DNA from: Secundilactobacillus odoratitofui DSM 19909 = JCM 15043
Lineage (GTDB): Bacteria > Bacillota > Bacilli > Lactobacillales > Lactobacillaceae
NCBI RefSeq assembly: GCF_001434895.1
Contig: NZ_AZEE01000030.1
Location: 286,526 to 350,525 of the forward strand
Direction: 5' to 3'
Length of the DNA stretch: 64,000 nucleotides
Made by a program: the position numbers and the translations under genes. Below, one piece after another: positions 37,659 to 47,102 of this stretch; position 1 is the first letter of the stretch; the number at the start of each line of letters is the position of its first letter. A model generated the notes under the pieces. It was given only the letters and a program-made list of their open reading frames with translations. It was not told the DNA's origin and ran no database searches.

Positions 37659-38797
37659 TGAGACGATTTAAAGCACTGTTTGTAGTGGCAGTGTGTGGCC
37701 TATTTTTAAGTGCTTGTGGTAATTTGGGTAGTTCCAGTGGAACGTCAAGTACAACGACGTCAAAAGGCACTCAGTTAACTGGACAGGCAGCTTCTGGTGA
37801 TTACCAAAGTGTGATTAAGAATGGTCGTTATGTCACGAGTAAGGCACGCGGTGTCAATGTGTCACAAAACGATAACCAATATAATCTAAAGAGCTTCGAA
37901 AGTGGCTTACTGACGGTTTCCAAGAAGGTTTACTCACCAAGTAAGTACGTTTTTGAAGAGGGACAGTATTTGACCACCAATACGGTTCAAAATTGGCTGG
38001 GACGCAAATCGAAGTCCAACCCGACCGGTTTAAATCCAGTGAATAATGGTAAAACTGGTGCCAACACCCGGAACCCAATTTACCTACAACAGATGGAAGA
38101 ACAAGATTACATGAAGGAAAATGGTAAAAAATTATCACTTTCTGGTATCACGATCGGTCTTGGCTTAAATTCCGTTGATTACTATGAAAAAACCAAATTT
38201 GGGGCAACTTATGAAACCCACATTAGTAACGCTGAAATTAAGCAACAGGGTGAAAAGATTGCCAACCAAGTTTTGGCCCGGTTACGGAAAAAAGCCGCTC
38301 TCAAGAACGTGCCAATCACGATTGCACTATACAAGCAAGCAGCAACTGACAGCTTAGTCGGTGGGAGCTTCTTCTCTTATTCAGTGAATAAGGCGGGGAG
38401 CACTTCAGTTGGTTCCTGGAAGGCAATCAGTGAGAAGAGTTACGTTTACCCGACGACGTCTTCAAGTGCCTCAGTTGGTAATTCAAACGACGAAAGTTCA
38501 TTTGAAAACTTTAAAACTCAGATTCAAAACTACTTCCCGAACTTGAGTGGTGTGACCGCCCAAGCCCATTACACGGATAAGCAATTGTCCGGTATGAACG
38601 TTAATATCACCACTCAGTTCTATAGTGAAACGGAAATTATTAGTTTTACGCAGTACTTACAACAAGCCGCGCAAAAATACCTGCCTTCTGGTGCACCAAT
38701 TGACATTACGGTGAAATCTTCCGAAGGGGTGCAGAGTTTCCTAAGTCGTGATACTGGCGATAAGAAGTTTACTTCGCACGTGTTTGATAGTTATTAA
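37658..38797 (+). CDS. camS: CamS-family sex pheromone precursor lipoprotein
   Basis: 379-residue lipoprotein. Signal MRRFKALFVVAVCGLFLSAC with the lipobox LSAC. The mature protein has the CamS pattern (RGVNVSQNDNQYNLKSFESGLLTVSKKVYSP, YLQQMEEQDYM). In Enterococcus the cAM373 pheromone is cut from the signal peptide; the equivalent segment here is CGLFLSA, but whether it is released is unknown. Position between ligA and gatC is conserved in lactobacilli. Confidence 0.93.
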
Positions 38798-38820
38798 CAA
38801 CGTGATGTCAGGTCGCAATC

Positions 38821-38856
38821 AGCACTGATTTCTATTGAGAAATCGGTGCTTTTTAT
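38821..38856 (+). terminator. Rho-independent terminator after camS
   Basis: AGCACTGATTTCT, loop ATTG, AGAAATCGGTGCTTTTTATT. Confidence 0.9.
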
Positions 38857-38929
38857 TAGCATAATGTGTTACTATATTTGATGTGTAACGTAATTTTTAC
38901 GTAGAATACTTGTGAAAGAGGGAAACTTG

Positions 38930-39238
38930 ATGGCAAGCCGAATTGACCAAGAACAAGTACAACACGTTGCCTCGTTAGCCAAATTAGATTTGAGCAGCGA
39001 CCAACTGAAGTACTTTACGACTCAATTAGATGAGATTATTGGGTTATTTGAAACCTTAAGCGAAGTTGATACCACGGGCGTTGAACCAACGTCTAGTGTC
39101 AGCGACCAGATTAATGTGATGCGTGAAGACGTTGCTGATAACTGGGGTCAACGTGATGCCTTGCTGGCAAACGCACCTGAAGCCGAGAACGGCTATATTA
39201 AAGTACCTGCAATTATTGATGAAAGCGAGGGTGAGTAG
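38930..39238 (+). CDS. gatC: Asp-tRNA(Asn)/Glu-tRNA(Gln) amidotransferase subunit C
   Basis: Small stabilising subunit of the GatCAB amidotransferase, 102 residues. I start at ATG 38930 (MASRIDQEQVQHVASLAKLDLSSDQ) behind AGAGGG; a GTG at 38912 would overlap the ribosome binding site. The end is followed after six bases by gatA. Confidence 0.95.
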   Translation: MASRIDQEQVQHVASLAKLDLSSDQLKYFTTQLDEIIGLFETLSEVDTTGVEPTSSVSDQINVMREDVADNWGQRDALLANAPEAENGYIKVPAIIDESEGE

Positions 39239-39244
39239 ACGCCG

Positions 39245-40714
39245 ATGAACTACTTTCAAAAAGATCTAGCGTCGTTGCATGACGACTTAGTTGCAAAGAA
39301 GATCACTGTGACTGATTTGGTTAATGCAACTTATGACAACATCGATGCAACTGACCCGGAAGTAAACGCCTTTTTGAACTTGAATAAGGAAGCCGCTTTG
39401 AAAAAGGCAGCCGAACTTGATGAAAAGGGTATCGATCAAGATAACGTTTTAGCTGGGATTCCACTGGCAATTAAAGATAATATCGTTACGAATGGCTTAA
39501 CGACGACAGCTGCTTCCAAGATGCTGGAGAACTTCGTACCAGTCTATGACGCAACCGTAATGACTCGTTTGAAGGCTAAGGACACGATCAACGTTGGTAA
39601 GACCAACATGGATGAATTTGCCATGGGTGGTTCAACTGAGAACTCAGCTTTTAAGGTGACTAAAAACGCTTGGAACCATGACTATGTTCCTGGTGGTTCA
39701 TCAGGTGGTTCTGCAGCTGCTGTGGCTTCTGGTCAAGTCGTTGCTGCATTGGGTTCCGATACTGGTGGTTCAATTCGCCAACCCGCTTCATTTAACGGCA
39801 TTGTCGGGATGAAGCCAACGTACGGCCGTGTTTCGCGTTGGGGTTTAATTGCCTTTGGTTCAAGTTTAGACGAAATTGGGCCAATGACTCGGACGGTTAA
39901 GGACAACGCCATCGTCTTATCAGCAATTGCTGGTCACGATGACCACGACTTAACCAGTTCAACCCACGAAGTACCTGACTTTGCTGCTGAATTGAACGAA
40001 AACACCAGCGTTAAGGGTATGACGATCGGGTTACCAAAGGAATTCCTTGGCGAAGGGGTCGATCCTGACGTTAAAGCTGCAATTTTAGCAGCTGCTGACA
40101 AGTATCGCGAACTTGGCGCAACGGTGGATGAAGTATCACTGCCTCACAACAAGTATGGCGTGGCTGCTTACTACATTATCGCCAGTTCAGAAGCTTCTTC
40201 TAACTTGCAACGATTTGATGGCATTCGCTATGGTCACCGTGCCAACGACGTGAAAAACTTGGAAGACGTTTACGTTAAGTCACGGACTGAAGGCTTTGGC
40301 GACGAAGTTAAGCGTCGAATCATGCTGGGGACGTTCTCATTGTCCGCTGGTTTTTACGATGCCTACTTTAAGAAGGCTGCCCAAGTTCGGACGTTGATTT
40401 TAAAGGACTTCCAGGCTGTTTTAAAGGATCACGATTTCATCATGGGACCAGTTGCACCAACCCCAGCCTTTAAGATTGGTGACGAGATCTCAAATCCAAT
40501 GACCATGTACATGAATGATATCTTGACCATTCCGGTTAACCTGGCTGGTTTACCCGGGATGTCGATTCCAGCTGGTTTTTCAAACGGATTACCAATCGGC
40601 ATGCAACTGATTGGTCGACCATTTGACGAAAGCACGCTTTACAAAGCTGGCTACGTCTTTGAACAAGCCACTGATTTTCATCAACAAACACCAACACAAG
40701 GGGGCACTCACTAA
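39245..40714 (+). CDS. gatA: Asp-tRNA(Asn)/Glu-tRNA(Gln) amidotransferase subunit A
   Basis: Amidase subunit that releases ammonia from Gln for tRNA-bound Glu or Asp. 489 residues; the Ser-cisSer-Lys triad is present: [10 protein letters not shown] with Lys77, [14 protein letters not shown] and [14 protein letters not shown]. It overlaps gatB by one base. It allows Gln-tRNA formation in cells lacking GlnRS. Confidence 0.97.
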   Translation: MNYFQKDLASLHDDLVAKKITVTDLVNATYDNIDATDPEVNAFLNLNKEAALKKAAELDEKGIDQDNVLAGIPLAIKDNIVTNGLTTTAASKMLENFVPVYDATVMTRLKAKDTINVGKTNMDEFAMGGSTENSAFKVTKNAWNHDYVPGGSSGGSAAAVASGQVVAALGSDTGGSIRQPASFNGIVGMKPTYGRVSRWGLIAFGSSLDEIGPMTRTVKDNAIVLSAIAGHDDHDLTSSTHEVPDFAAELNENTSVKGMTIGLPKEFLGEGVDPDVKAAILAAADKYRELGATVDEVSLPHNKYGVAAYYIIASSEASSNLQRFDGIRYGHRANDVKNLEDVYVKSRTEGFGDEVKRRIMLGTFSLSAGFYDAYFKKAAQVRTLILKDFQAVLKDHDFIMGPVAPTPAFKIGDEISNPMTMYMNDILTIPVNLAGLPGMSIPAGFSNGLPIGMQLIGRPFDESTLYKAGYVFEQATDFHQQTPTQGGTH

Positions 40715-42135
40715 TGAATTTTGTAACAACCATTGGTCTTGAAGTCCACGTTGAATTAAAAACAAATTCAAAGATTTTCAGTCCATCCCCCGTTGAATTT
40801 GGGGACGACCCTAACGCCAATACCAACGTGATTGACTGGGGTTACCCAGGGGTCTTACCATCCACCAACAAGGGTGTGGTTAAAAGCGGTATTATGGCTG
40901 CCTTAGCCTTACACGCTGAAGTCGAACCACACACTCATTTTGACCGGAAAAACTACTTCTATCCTGATAACCCAAAAGCCTACCAAATTTCACAATCTGA
41001 TAAGCCATTGGCACATGACGGTTGGATCGAAATTGAAGTTGATGGTCAAAAGAAAAAAGTCGGCATTGCTGAGATGCATATTGAAGAAGATGCCGGTAAA
41101 AACACCCATGAGCGCGACTATTCATACGTCGATTTAAACCGACAAGGAACACCGTTGATTGAAATTGTGTCGAAGCCTGAGATTGCTTCACCAGACGAAG
41201 CCTACGCTTATCTTGAAGCACTTCGTCAACGCATTCAATTCACTGGTATTTCTGATGTGAAGATGGAAGAAGGTTCTATGCGTGTCGATGTCAACATTTC
41301 GATTCGGCCTGCTGGTCAAACCGAATACGGGACTAAGACTGAGTTAAAGAACTTGAACTCCTTTAACTACGTTCGTAAAGGATTAGCCTATGAAGAACAA
41401 CGCCAACAACGCGTGTTGATGTCTGGCGGCGAAATTCAACAAGAGACCCGTCGCTTTGATGAAACTACTGGTCAAACCATTTTGATGCGGGTCAAGGAAG
41501 GCTCAGACGATTACCGTTACTTCCCAGAACCCGATCTACCAGCCTTAAACATTAGTGACGACTGGATCAATGAAATTGGCAGTGAAATGCCCGAGATGCC
41601 TGGTAAACGTCGTGAACGTTACGTCAACGAATTAGGCGTGACGGATTACGATGCTATGGTGTTGACGCAAACCAAGGAAATGTCAGACTTCTTCGATGAA
41701 ACGGTTCGGTTAGGTGCAGATCCTAAGTCAGCAGCCAACTACCTTCAAGGTGACGTTAACGCCTTCTTGAACGAACAACACGCTGATTTGCAGGACACTG
41801 ATTTAACACCGGCTAACCTAGCTGGCATGATCAACTTGATCACGGATGGCACCATCTCAACTAAGATGGCTAAAAAAGTCTTCAAGGCAATCACCCAAGG
41901 CAAGGAACCAAAAGCCTTCGTCGAAGAAAAAGGGTTGGTTCAATTATCCGATCCCGCTCAACTTCAACCAATCATTGATGGTGTGTTAGCTGACAATGAA
42001 CAATCAGTTGAAGACTTTAACAACGGTAAAGATCGTGCGGTGGGCTTCTTAGTTGGTCAAATTATGAAGCAAACTCACGGGAAAGCTAATCCAAAAGTGG
42101 TTAACCAACTCTTAATGGCTTCACTGAAAAAGTAA
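40714..42135 (+). CDS. gatB: Asp-tRNA(Asn)/Glu-tRNA(Gln) amidotransferase subunit B
   Basis: 473-residue kinase/transamidase subunit binding the mischarged t[47 protein letters not shown], and [11 protein letters not shown] are diagnostic; the tail carries the YqeY-like helical domain ([24 protein letters not shown]). RBS AGGGGG. Co-transcribed with gatA and followed by dagK. Confidence 0.97.
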   Translation: MNFVTTIGLEVHVELKTNSKIFSPSPVEFGDDPNANTNVIDWGYPGVLPSTNKGVVKSGIMAALALHAEVEPHTHFDRKNYFYPDNPKAYQISQSDKPLAHDGWIEIEVDGQKKKVGIAEMHIEEDAGKNTHERDYSYVDLNRQGTPLIEIVSKPEIASPDEAYAYLEALRQRIQFTGISDVKMEEGSMRVDVNISIRPAGQTEYGTKTELKNLNSFNYVRKGLAYEEQRQQRVLMSGGEIQQETRRFDETTGQTILMRVKEGSDDYRYFPEPDLPALNISDDWINEIGSEMPEMPGKRRERYVNELGVTDYDAMVLTQTKEMSDFFDETVRLGADPKSAANYLQGDVNAFLNEQHADLQDTDLTPANLAGMINLITDGTISTKMAKKVFKAITQGKEPKAFVEEKGLVQLSDPAQLQPIIDGVLADNEQSVEDFNNGKDRAVGFLVGQIMKQTHGKANPKVVNQLLMASLKK

Positions 42136-42166
42136 CCTTAGTTAGATTAAATTGGAGGAAACACTT

Positions 42167-43186
42167 ATGCGTAAACGTGCGCGGGTGATTTATAATCCTT
42201 CTTCTGGTCGTGAGGCTTTGAAGAAGGATATGGTCGATATCTTAGGGGTCTTTGAACAAGCCGGTTACGAAACCAGTGCTTTTGCTACGACGCCGGCACC
42301 TAATTCTGCACGAGATGAGGCCGAACGTGCAGGCCGCGACGGGTTCGACTTGGTCGTTGCCGCTGGCGGTGATGGCACCATCAACGAAGTCGTTAATGGT
42401 TTAGCTGGTTTAAAAAAGCGACCGAAAATGGCAATTATACCGGCCGGCACAACCAACGATTACGCGCGGGCTCTGCGAATTCCTCGTGAAGATCCGTTAG
42501 CTGCTGCCAAAGTCGTCCTAAAAAATCAGACCATTAAAATGGACATCGGTCTGGCCGGCAAAAATTACTTTGTGAACATTGCTGGTGGCGGGCGATTAAC
42601 TGAACTGACGTATGAGGTGCCATCTAACTTGAAAACCTTGTTTGGCTACCTTGCCTACTTGGTTAAAGGTGCAGAACTGTTGCCAAGAATTCGACCGTTT
42701 AAAATGGACTTAAAGTTTGACGGTGATGAATACGTTGGTGATGCCTCAATGTTCTTCTTGGCGCTGACTAATTCAGTTGGTGGCTTTGAACAGATTGTCC
42801 CCGATGCGTCATTAAACGATGGCATGTTCACGATGATTATCGTGAAGACCAGTAACTTGGCTGAAATCTTACATCTTTTGACCCTTGTGTTAAATGGTGG
42901 CCGCCACATTAATGATCCACGGATTATTTATCGTAAGGTGCGTAAGGTTGACGTGAAGTCACTCGACGACTCACGAATCATGATCAATCTAGATGGTGAG
43001 TATGGTGGCGATGCACCGATGAACTTCACTAACCTGAAGCAACATATTGAAACTTACGCTAATCTTGATGACATTCCAGATGCTGCCGTTGAAACGGAGG
43101 ATCCTGAATTACTTGAGGCTGAGCGGAAGTTCTTGGCGGGTGTTCATGAGCTACCTGAGGACCAATCAAGCACACAATCTAAGTAA
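42167..43186 (+). CDS. dagK: Diacylglycerol kinase
   Basis: 339-residue soluble lipid kinase (DgkB type) that returns diacylglycerol from lipoteichoic acid synthesis to phosphatidate. I start at ATG 42167 (MRKRARVIYNPSSGREALKK) behind GGAGG. The catalytic motif GGDGTINEVVNGL and IPAGTTNDYARAL are present. It sits 31 bases after gatB, a conserved neighbourhood. Confidence 0.95.
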   Translation: MRKRARVIYNPSSGREALKKDMVDILGVFEQAGYETSAFATTPAPNSARDEAERAGRDGFDLVVAAGGDGTINEVVNGLAGLKKRPKMAIIPAGTTNDYARALRIPREDPLAAAKVVLKNQTIKMDIGLAGKNYFVNIAGGGRLTELTYEVPSNLKTLFGYLAYLVKGAELLPRIRPFKMDLKFDGDEYVGDASMFFLALTNSVGGFEQIVPDASLNDGMFTMIIVKTSNLAEILHLLTLVLNGGRHINDPRIIYRKVRKVDVKSLDDSRIMINLDGEYGGDAPMNFTNLKQHIETYANLDDIPDAAVETEDPELLEAERKFLAGVHELPEDQSSTQSK

Positions 43187-43201
43187 CTAGTATGAATTTG
43201 G

Positions 43202-43245
43202 AAGGTTTTGCTGTATGATACATAAGGCAGCAAAACCTTTCTTTT
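43202..43245 (+). terminator. Rho-independent terminator after dagK
   Basis: AAGGTTTTGCTG and CAGCAAAACCTT, a 12-bp perfect stem, followed by TCTTTT. Confidence 0.85.
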
Positions 43246-43266
43246 AGTTAGAACAAGGAGATTTAA

Positions 43267-44640
43267 ATGAAAATTCAAGCACCTGTATCAAAAAATGAAA
43301 CATACACTGGCACCGTGATGGATCTCACCTACGAGGGACTCGGTGTCGTCAAGGTCGATAACTATTCGTTATTTATCGCCAACGCCTTACCTGGTGAAGA
43401 GATTAAGTTTGTCGTCACCAAAGTCGGGAAAAGTTTTGGCTATGGTCGCGTTTTAGAACAAATCACGACTTCACCAGACCGTGCTGAGATTAAAGCCGAA
43501 GACCGCAAATTGGCGCAAGCCGGGATTGCGCCACTGCAACACATGATTTACCCAGCCCAATTAAAATTTAAACAACACCAAATTGAATCACTATTGGCAA
43601 AGACTAAGATGGATCTGACCGTTTCTGAAACAATTGGGATGGATATGCCTTATCATTATCGAAATAAGGCCCAAATTCCGGTTCGTGAGGTCCGGGGCCA
43701 ACTCGAGACTGGCTTTTATCGCCAACACACCCACGATTTAGTGCCATTAACTGATTTTTATATCCAAGATACTCGAATCGATAAGGCAATCGTGATTGTT
43801 CGTGATATTTTACGCGCGGAAGGGATTGTGCCTTATGACGAAAAAACGCATAAGGGTATCATTCGAAACGTGATGGTGCGTCAGAGTCACTATGAGGACG
43901 AGATGATGATTGGTCTCATCACGAATTCCCACACGTTGCCACACGCTAAAGAAATTGTGGCACAAATTACTGAAAGCTTGCCGAAAGTGACGAGCATTAT
44001 TCAAAACGTTAACAGCCGACCAACTAACGTGATCATGGGCCCAATCACCAACGTGCTTTATGGTGAGTCAGTCATTCATGATTCATTACTGGGTAACCGT
44101 TTTGAAATTTCTGCGCAGTCATTTTACCAAGTCAACCCAGTTCAAACTGAAAAACTTTATCAATTAGCCATTGATCGTGCCGGTTTGACTGGTAACGAAA
44201 CTGTGATTGATGCCTATTGTGGTATTGGTACGATTTCGTTGGCCATGGCACGTCACGCTAAGGACGTATACGGTGTCGAAGTCGTCGCAACAGCCGTCGA
44301 AGATGCTAAGAAGAACGCTAAGCTCAATGACTTGACTAACACCCATTTCGAAGCCAATAAGGCCGAATATCAAATGGCTGAATGGCAAAAGCAAGGCTTG
44401 AAGCCGGACGTCATCGTGGTTGATCCCCCACGTAAAGGTTTGGATGCAACGTTGATTGAAAGTGCTGCGGCTATGGCGCCTAAGAAGGTTGTTTATGTGA
44501 GCTGCAACCCATCCACGTTGGTTCGAGACATTCAACGGTTTGCTGAAGTTGGTTATCATGTCACAGCGCCGATCCAACCCGTTGACCAGTTCCCGCAAAC
44601 GCCGCATATTGAATCTGTTACTTTGCTGGAACGCGATTAA
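43267..44640 (+). CDS. rlmD: 23S rRNA (uracil-C5)-methyltransferase RlmD/RumA type
   Basis: 457 residues. N-terminal TRAM domain (TYTGTVMDLTYEGLGVVKVDNYSLFIANALPGEE), then a Rossmann SAM domain with VIDAYCGIGTISLAMA and the nucleophile Cys in VYVSCNPSTLVRD. The 4Fe-4S motif of E. coli RumA (a CGGC-type cluster before QH) is replaced by AQAGIAPLQHM, so this copy appears to lack the cluster. RBS AAGGAG. Target could be U1939 or U747; sequence alone does not decide. Confidence 0.9.
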   Translation: MKIQAPVSKNETYTGTVMDLTYEGLGVVKVDNYSLFIANALPGEEIKFVVTKVGKSFGYGRVLEQITTSPDRAEIKAEDRKLAQAGIAPLQHMIYPAQLKFKQHQIESLLAKTKMDLTVSETIGMDMPYHYRNKAQIPVREVRGQLETGFYRQHTHDLVPLTDFYIQDTRIDKAIVIVRDILRAEGIVPYDEKTHKGIIRNVMVRQSHYEDEMMIGLITNSHTLPHAKEIVAQITESLPKVTSIIQNVNSRPTNVIMGPITNVLYGESVIHDSLLGNRFEISAQSFYQVNPVQTEKLYQLAIDRAGLTGNETVIDAYCGIGTISLAMARHAKDVYGVEVVATAVEDAKKNAKLNDLTNTHFEANKAEYQMAEWQKQGLKPDVIVVDPPRKGLDATLIESAAAMAPKKVVYVSCNPSTLVRDIQRFAEVGYHVTAPIQPVDQFPQTPHIESVTLLERD

Positions 44641-44676
44641 GGTTGATGTTTCGTTAGCAATTTAGTTTAGATTTAA

Positions 44677-44720
44677 AAATAGGACGATTGTCATTTTTTG
44701 GCAATTGTCCTATTTGTTTA
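44677..44720 (+). terminator. Rho-independent terminator after rlmD
   Basis: AAATAGGACGATTG and CAATTGTCCTATTT pair with one mismatch, followed by GTTT. Confidence 0.8.
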
Positions 44721-44752
44721 CTCAAATTTAGCAGTTGAGACTGCCGTCTCCA

Positions 44753-44920
44753 GTTACCAGAAATCGAGGACAGAGTTGCCGTGGGGTCGGTCCGAGCCGA
44801 AGGGCGGTCTCGGACCTCGAATTCAAGCCCCGCCACAAATCGCGCGGGTCTTTAATTCGACCCTGACTGGTGGGGTGGACCCACCAGTCATTTCACGGCA
44901 AGCCCCCGATTTCTGGTAAC
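44753..44920 (-). ncRNA. Cloverleaf-like structured element A
   Basis: A 168-base segment folds into a closed multi-branch junction. Outer stem: GTTACCAGAAATCG with CGATTTCTGGTAAC (14 bp, perfect). Second stem: TTGCCGTG with CACGGCAA. Three hairpins lie inside: GGTCCGAG/CTCGGACC (44789-44816), AATTCAAG...CTTTAATT (44820-44857) and GACTGGTGGG/CCCACCAGTC (44865-44889). Read on the minus strand, the branch order and loop bases match element B at 45161. Local G+C is much above the flanks. No protein frame fits. It could be a structured RNA, or a mobile palindromic repeat with DNA structure. Confidence 0.65.
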
Positions 44921-45160
44921 TTCCGACTACCTTTGCTGGGGAGTAGACGATTAACAAGCATCAAAGTAGATGGTGTTGATTGTTTGATATCTATTACCGC
45001 TTGATATCAATTGAGGGCTTGGAAGACTCATAATCGCTAATTATTAATGATAATGGTCTCATCAGTTTGTATGCTATCAAATATAGTCGATTGCTATTGA
45101 ACCAACGTGATGTGATCGATTATTATGGATGGTCAGATTCAGCAAATGTAAAGCCGTAGC
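44921..45160. other. AT-rich spacer between the two cloverleaf elements
   Basis: 240 bases with no gene. TTGATATC at 44984 and TTGATATCAA at 45001 form direct and inverted repeats 17 bases apart. Because element A points left and B points right, this would be the shared upstream region of both. Confidence 0.5.
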
Positions 45161-45324
45161 GCCAGCGGTGGGTTGGGACTTGTGGTGGCGGTGATACCAG
45201 GTGGTTTTCCTGGTATCACGGGACGACGTTTGAGCCTCACAACGGTCTTGGGTGAGGCTCAAATGCGAGGGGCGAGACCTTGGCTCGACCCGGTCCCCAC
45301 TTCAGGTCCCAACCCACCGCTGGC
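45161..45324 (+). ncRNA. Cloverleaf-like structured element B
   Basis: A 164-base segment with the same plan as element A. Outer stem GCCAGCGGTGGGTTGGGAC (45161-45179) pairs perfectly over 19 bp with 45306-45324. Inside are GTGATACCAGG/CCTGGTATCAC (45191-45219), TTTGAGCCTCAC/GTGAGGCTCAAA (45229-45263) and a third hairpin with CGAG-ACCTTGG-CTCG (about 45269-45291). The third hairpin of element A (minus strand) is CGAG-ACC...TTCGG-CTCG. The second-hairpin loops also match (CGGTCTTG and CGATTTGTG). Stem sequences differ but pairing is kept. A small hairpin CTGGC-GATA-GCCAG follows at 45331-45344. Confidence 0.7.
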
Positions 45325-45418
45325 CGGAGGCTGGCGATAGCCAGTTTAAGTAACAATGCAGGCTCATAAGAACAGACGGTCGGTCTAGTATCAAGTCGAA
45401 ACCCGATTGCCAAATAAC

Positions 45419-45447
45419 TTGTGGCACAGAGAATTTTAATCTATAAT
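45419..45447 (+). promoter_or_regulatory. Promoter of the glutamate-cysteine ligase gene
   Basis: TTGTGG, a 17-base spacer and TATAAT, with the start codon 40 bases further on. Element B ends about 95 bases upstream. Confidence 0.6.
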
Positions 45448-45486
45448 CAATGCAACGAAACGACATCACATACTGGGGGTTCACGG

Positions 45487-47025
45487 ATGTTAGATAATCT
45501 ATTGGACGTTATAAAAGCAGAAGGCGTTAGCGAACAGCTTTATCACGGTTTAGTGGGGGTTGAAATCGAACAGAATCGGGTTGATAAAACTGGTCGGATG
45601 AGTCGCTTGCCGCACCCAACTGTATTTGGATCACGTACATTTCATCCTTATTTACAGTCAGATTTTGCTGAGGCGCAGACTGAACTCATCACGGATCCGA
45701 ATCCTAATATTGGTGGCGTATTGGATCAACTCGATACCCTACAAACCGTGTTGTATCGCTCTTTACAGGGTGATGATCGGATTTGGCCGTTGAGTATGCC
45801 GCCGAAACTAGATGACGAGGATGAGGCGTTCATTAGGGCCCACTTTGACCGGCCAGCCTACGCGAAATATCGTGACTACTTGTCGCAAAAATACCGGCTG
45901 CAATCCAAAATTGTGACTGGGGTTCACCTTAACTACAGTATTCCGGATCCAGTAATCAATCGACTGTATACCCATTATGAAGATGAGTTTGACCGGGTGA
46001 CAGACTTTCGGAACGCACTGTATTTCAGAATGACCCAAAACCTTGTCTTGAATCGTTGGTTGATGACGTATTTATTTGGTGCGTCACCAGTTGCTGAAAT
46101 CGGCTTCTTCGATGAAACGCCGGCTGAATTAACGCAACCGGTTCGAAGTATTCGGAGTAGTCGTTTCGGGTACGCTAACTTACCACAGGACCAGGTTGAT
46201 GCCACCATCTATCAATCGTTACCGCACTTTGTGGCGCAACTTTCGGATCGAATCGAAAGTGGTACATTGTTCGATCAGGCGGAGTTTTACGGGCCAGTTC
46301 GCTTGCGTGGTAACCAACATTTAGCTGATGACCTGAGTAAGGGGATAAAGTATTTGGAATTTCGTGGCTTGGATACCACGCCGTTTCACGTTAATGGCAT
46401 CAGTCGCCACGCGTTGTACTTTATGAAATTATTCTTTATCTATGCTTTGGTCACGCCAATCGATTCAACCGAATTGGTGGACCAGTTAAAACAATCTGAA
46501 CTGGATAACGAACAAGTTGCACTTGAACGACCCACTGAACCGACGTTTAAGGTCGCTGAAGGCCAACGGATTTTTAAGTCGCTCCACCAGCTGGCGATGA
46601 CGTTAAACGCTCACAGTGAGCAGATTAATGCCTTAGATGATTTTGCGGAAGTGATGAGTCATCCGGAGTTGACGCCCTCAGCCAAGTTAATGTCGCATTT
46701 AACCGATGATGGCAGTTTGATGTCCTTTGGGATTCGGCGAGCTGCGGAATGGAAAGCCAGACGAATTGGCGCTGATCAGTTGCTTCCACGAATGTCACGG
46801 CTATCAGTCCGGGCACAAGAACTCGTTTTTCGAGCGGTTCAACTCGGCGTTCGCTACTATGCCGTTCGTGATGAGCATGGTGAAATCATGCTGATGCTGA
46901 CGTTTAACGAACTCACTCAGGTTATCGAAGCTGATCGATTAGCCGATGAACCAGCAACCGCCTATTTAAAACGGTTATTCCCAGATCTGCCACTACCTAA
47001 GCAGCTGGGAGATCAAGCAATTTAA
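45487..47025 (+). CDS. gshA: Glutamate-cysteine ligase
   Basis: Makes gamma-glutamylcysteine, the first step of glutathione synthesis. 512 residues from ATG 45487 (MLDNLLDVIKAEGVSEQLYHGLVGVEIEQNRV) behind GGGGG. GVEIEQNRVD, HPTVFGSRTFHPYLQSDFAEAQTELITDP and HLNYSIPDPV fit the gamma-proteobacterial/Firmicute GCL family, similar to the N-terminal half of the fused GshF. There is no C-terminal ATP-grasp domain, so it stands as a one-activity enzyme; a separate GshB is not in view. Confidence 0.9.
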   Translation: MLDNLLDVIKAEGVSEQLYHGLVGVEIEQNRVDKTGRMSRLPHPTVFGSRTFHPYLQSDFAEAQTELITDPNPNIGGVLDQLDTLQTVLYRSLQGDDRIWPLSMPPKLDDEDEAFIRAHFDRPAYAKYRDYLSQKYRLQSKIVTGVHLNYSIPDPVINRLYTHYEDEFDRVTDFRNALYFRMTQNLVLNRWLMTYLFGASPVAEIGFFDETPAELTQPVRSIRSSRFGYANLPQDQVDATIYQSLPHFVAQLSDRIESGTLFDQAEFYGPVRLRGNQHLADDLSKGIKYLEFRGLDTTPFHVNGISRHALYFMKLFFIYALVTPIDSTELVDQLKQSELDNEQVALERPTEPTFKVAEGQRIFKSLHQLAMTLNAHSEQINALDDFAEVMSHPELTPSAKLMSHLTDDGSLMSFGIRRAAEWKARRIGADQLLPRMSRLSVRAQELVFRAVQLGVRYYAVRDEHGEIMLMLTFNELTQVIEADRLADEPATAYLKRLFPDLPLPKQLGDQAI

Positions 47026-47045
47026 AAACTCAAACAGTAAATTAA

Positions 47046-47091
47046 AAAGCAACGGTCAGCAACCTCAAAGAGAGGTACTGACCGTTGCTTT
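47046..47091. terminator. Bidirectional terminator between gshA and the APC exchanger
   Basis: AAGCAACGGTCAG and CTGACCGTTGCTT, a 13-bp perfect stem, T-rich on both strands. Confidence 0.9.
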
Positions 47092-47102
47092 GTTGTGTCT
47101 TA

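Noticed and set aside
44698-44919. 73-codon frame across element A and a 61-codon frame across element B
   Set aside because: Both run through perfect inverted repeats, have no ribosome binding sites and give no known protein. The structure explains the sequence better.
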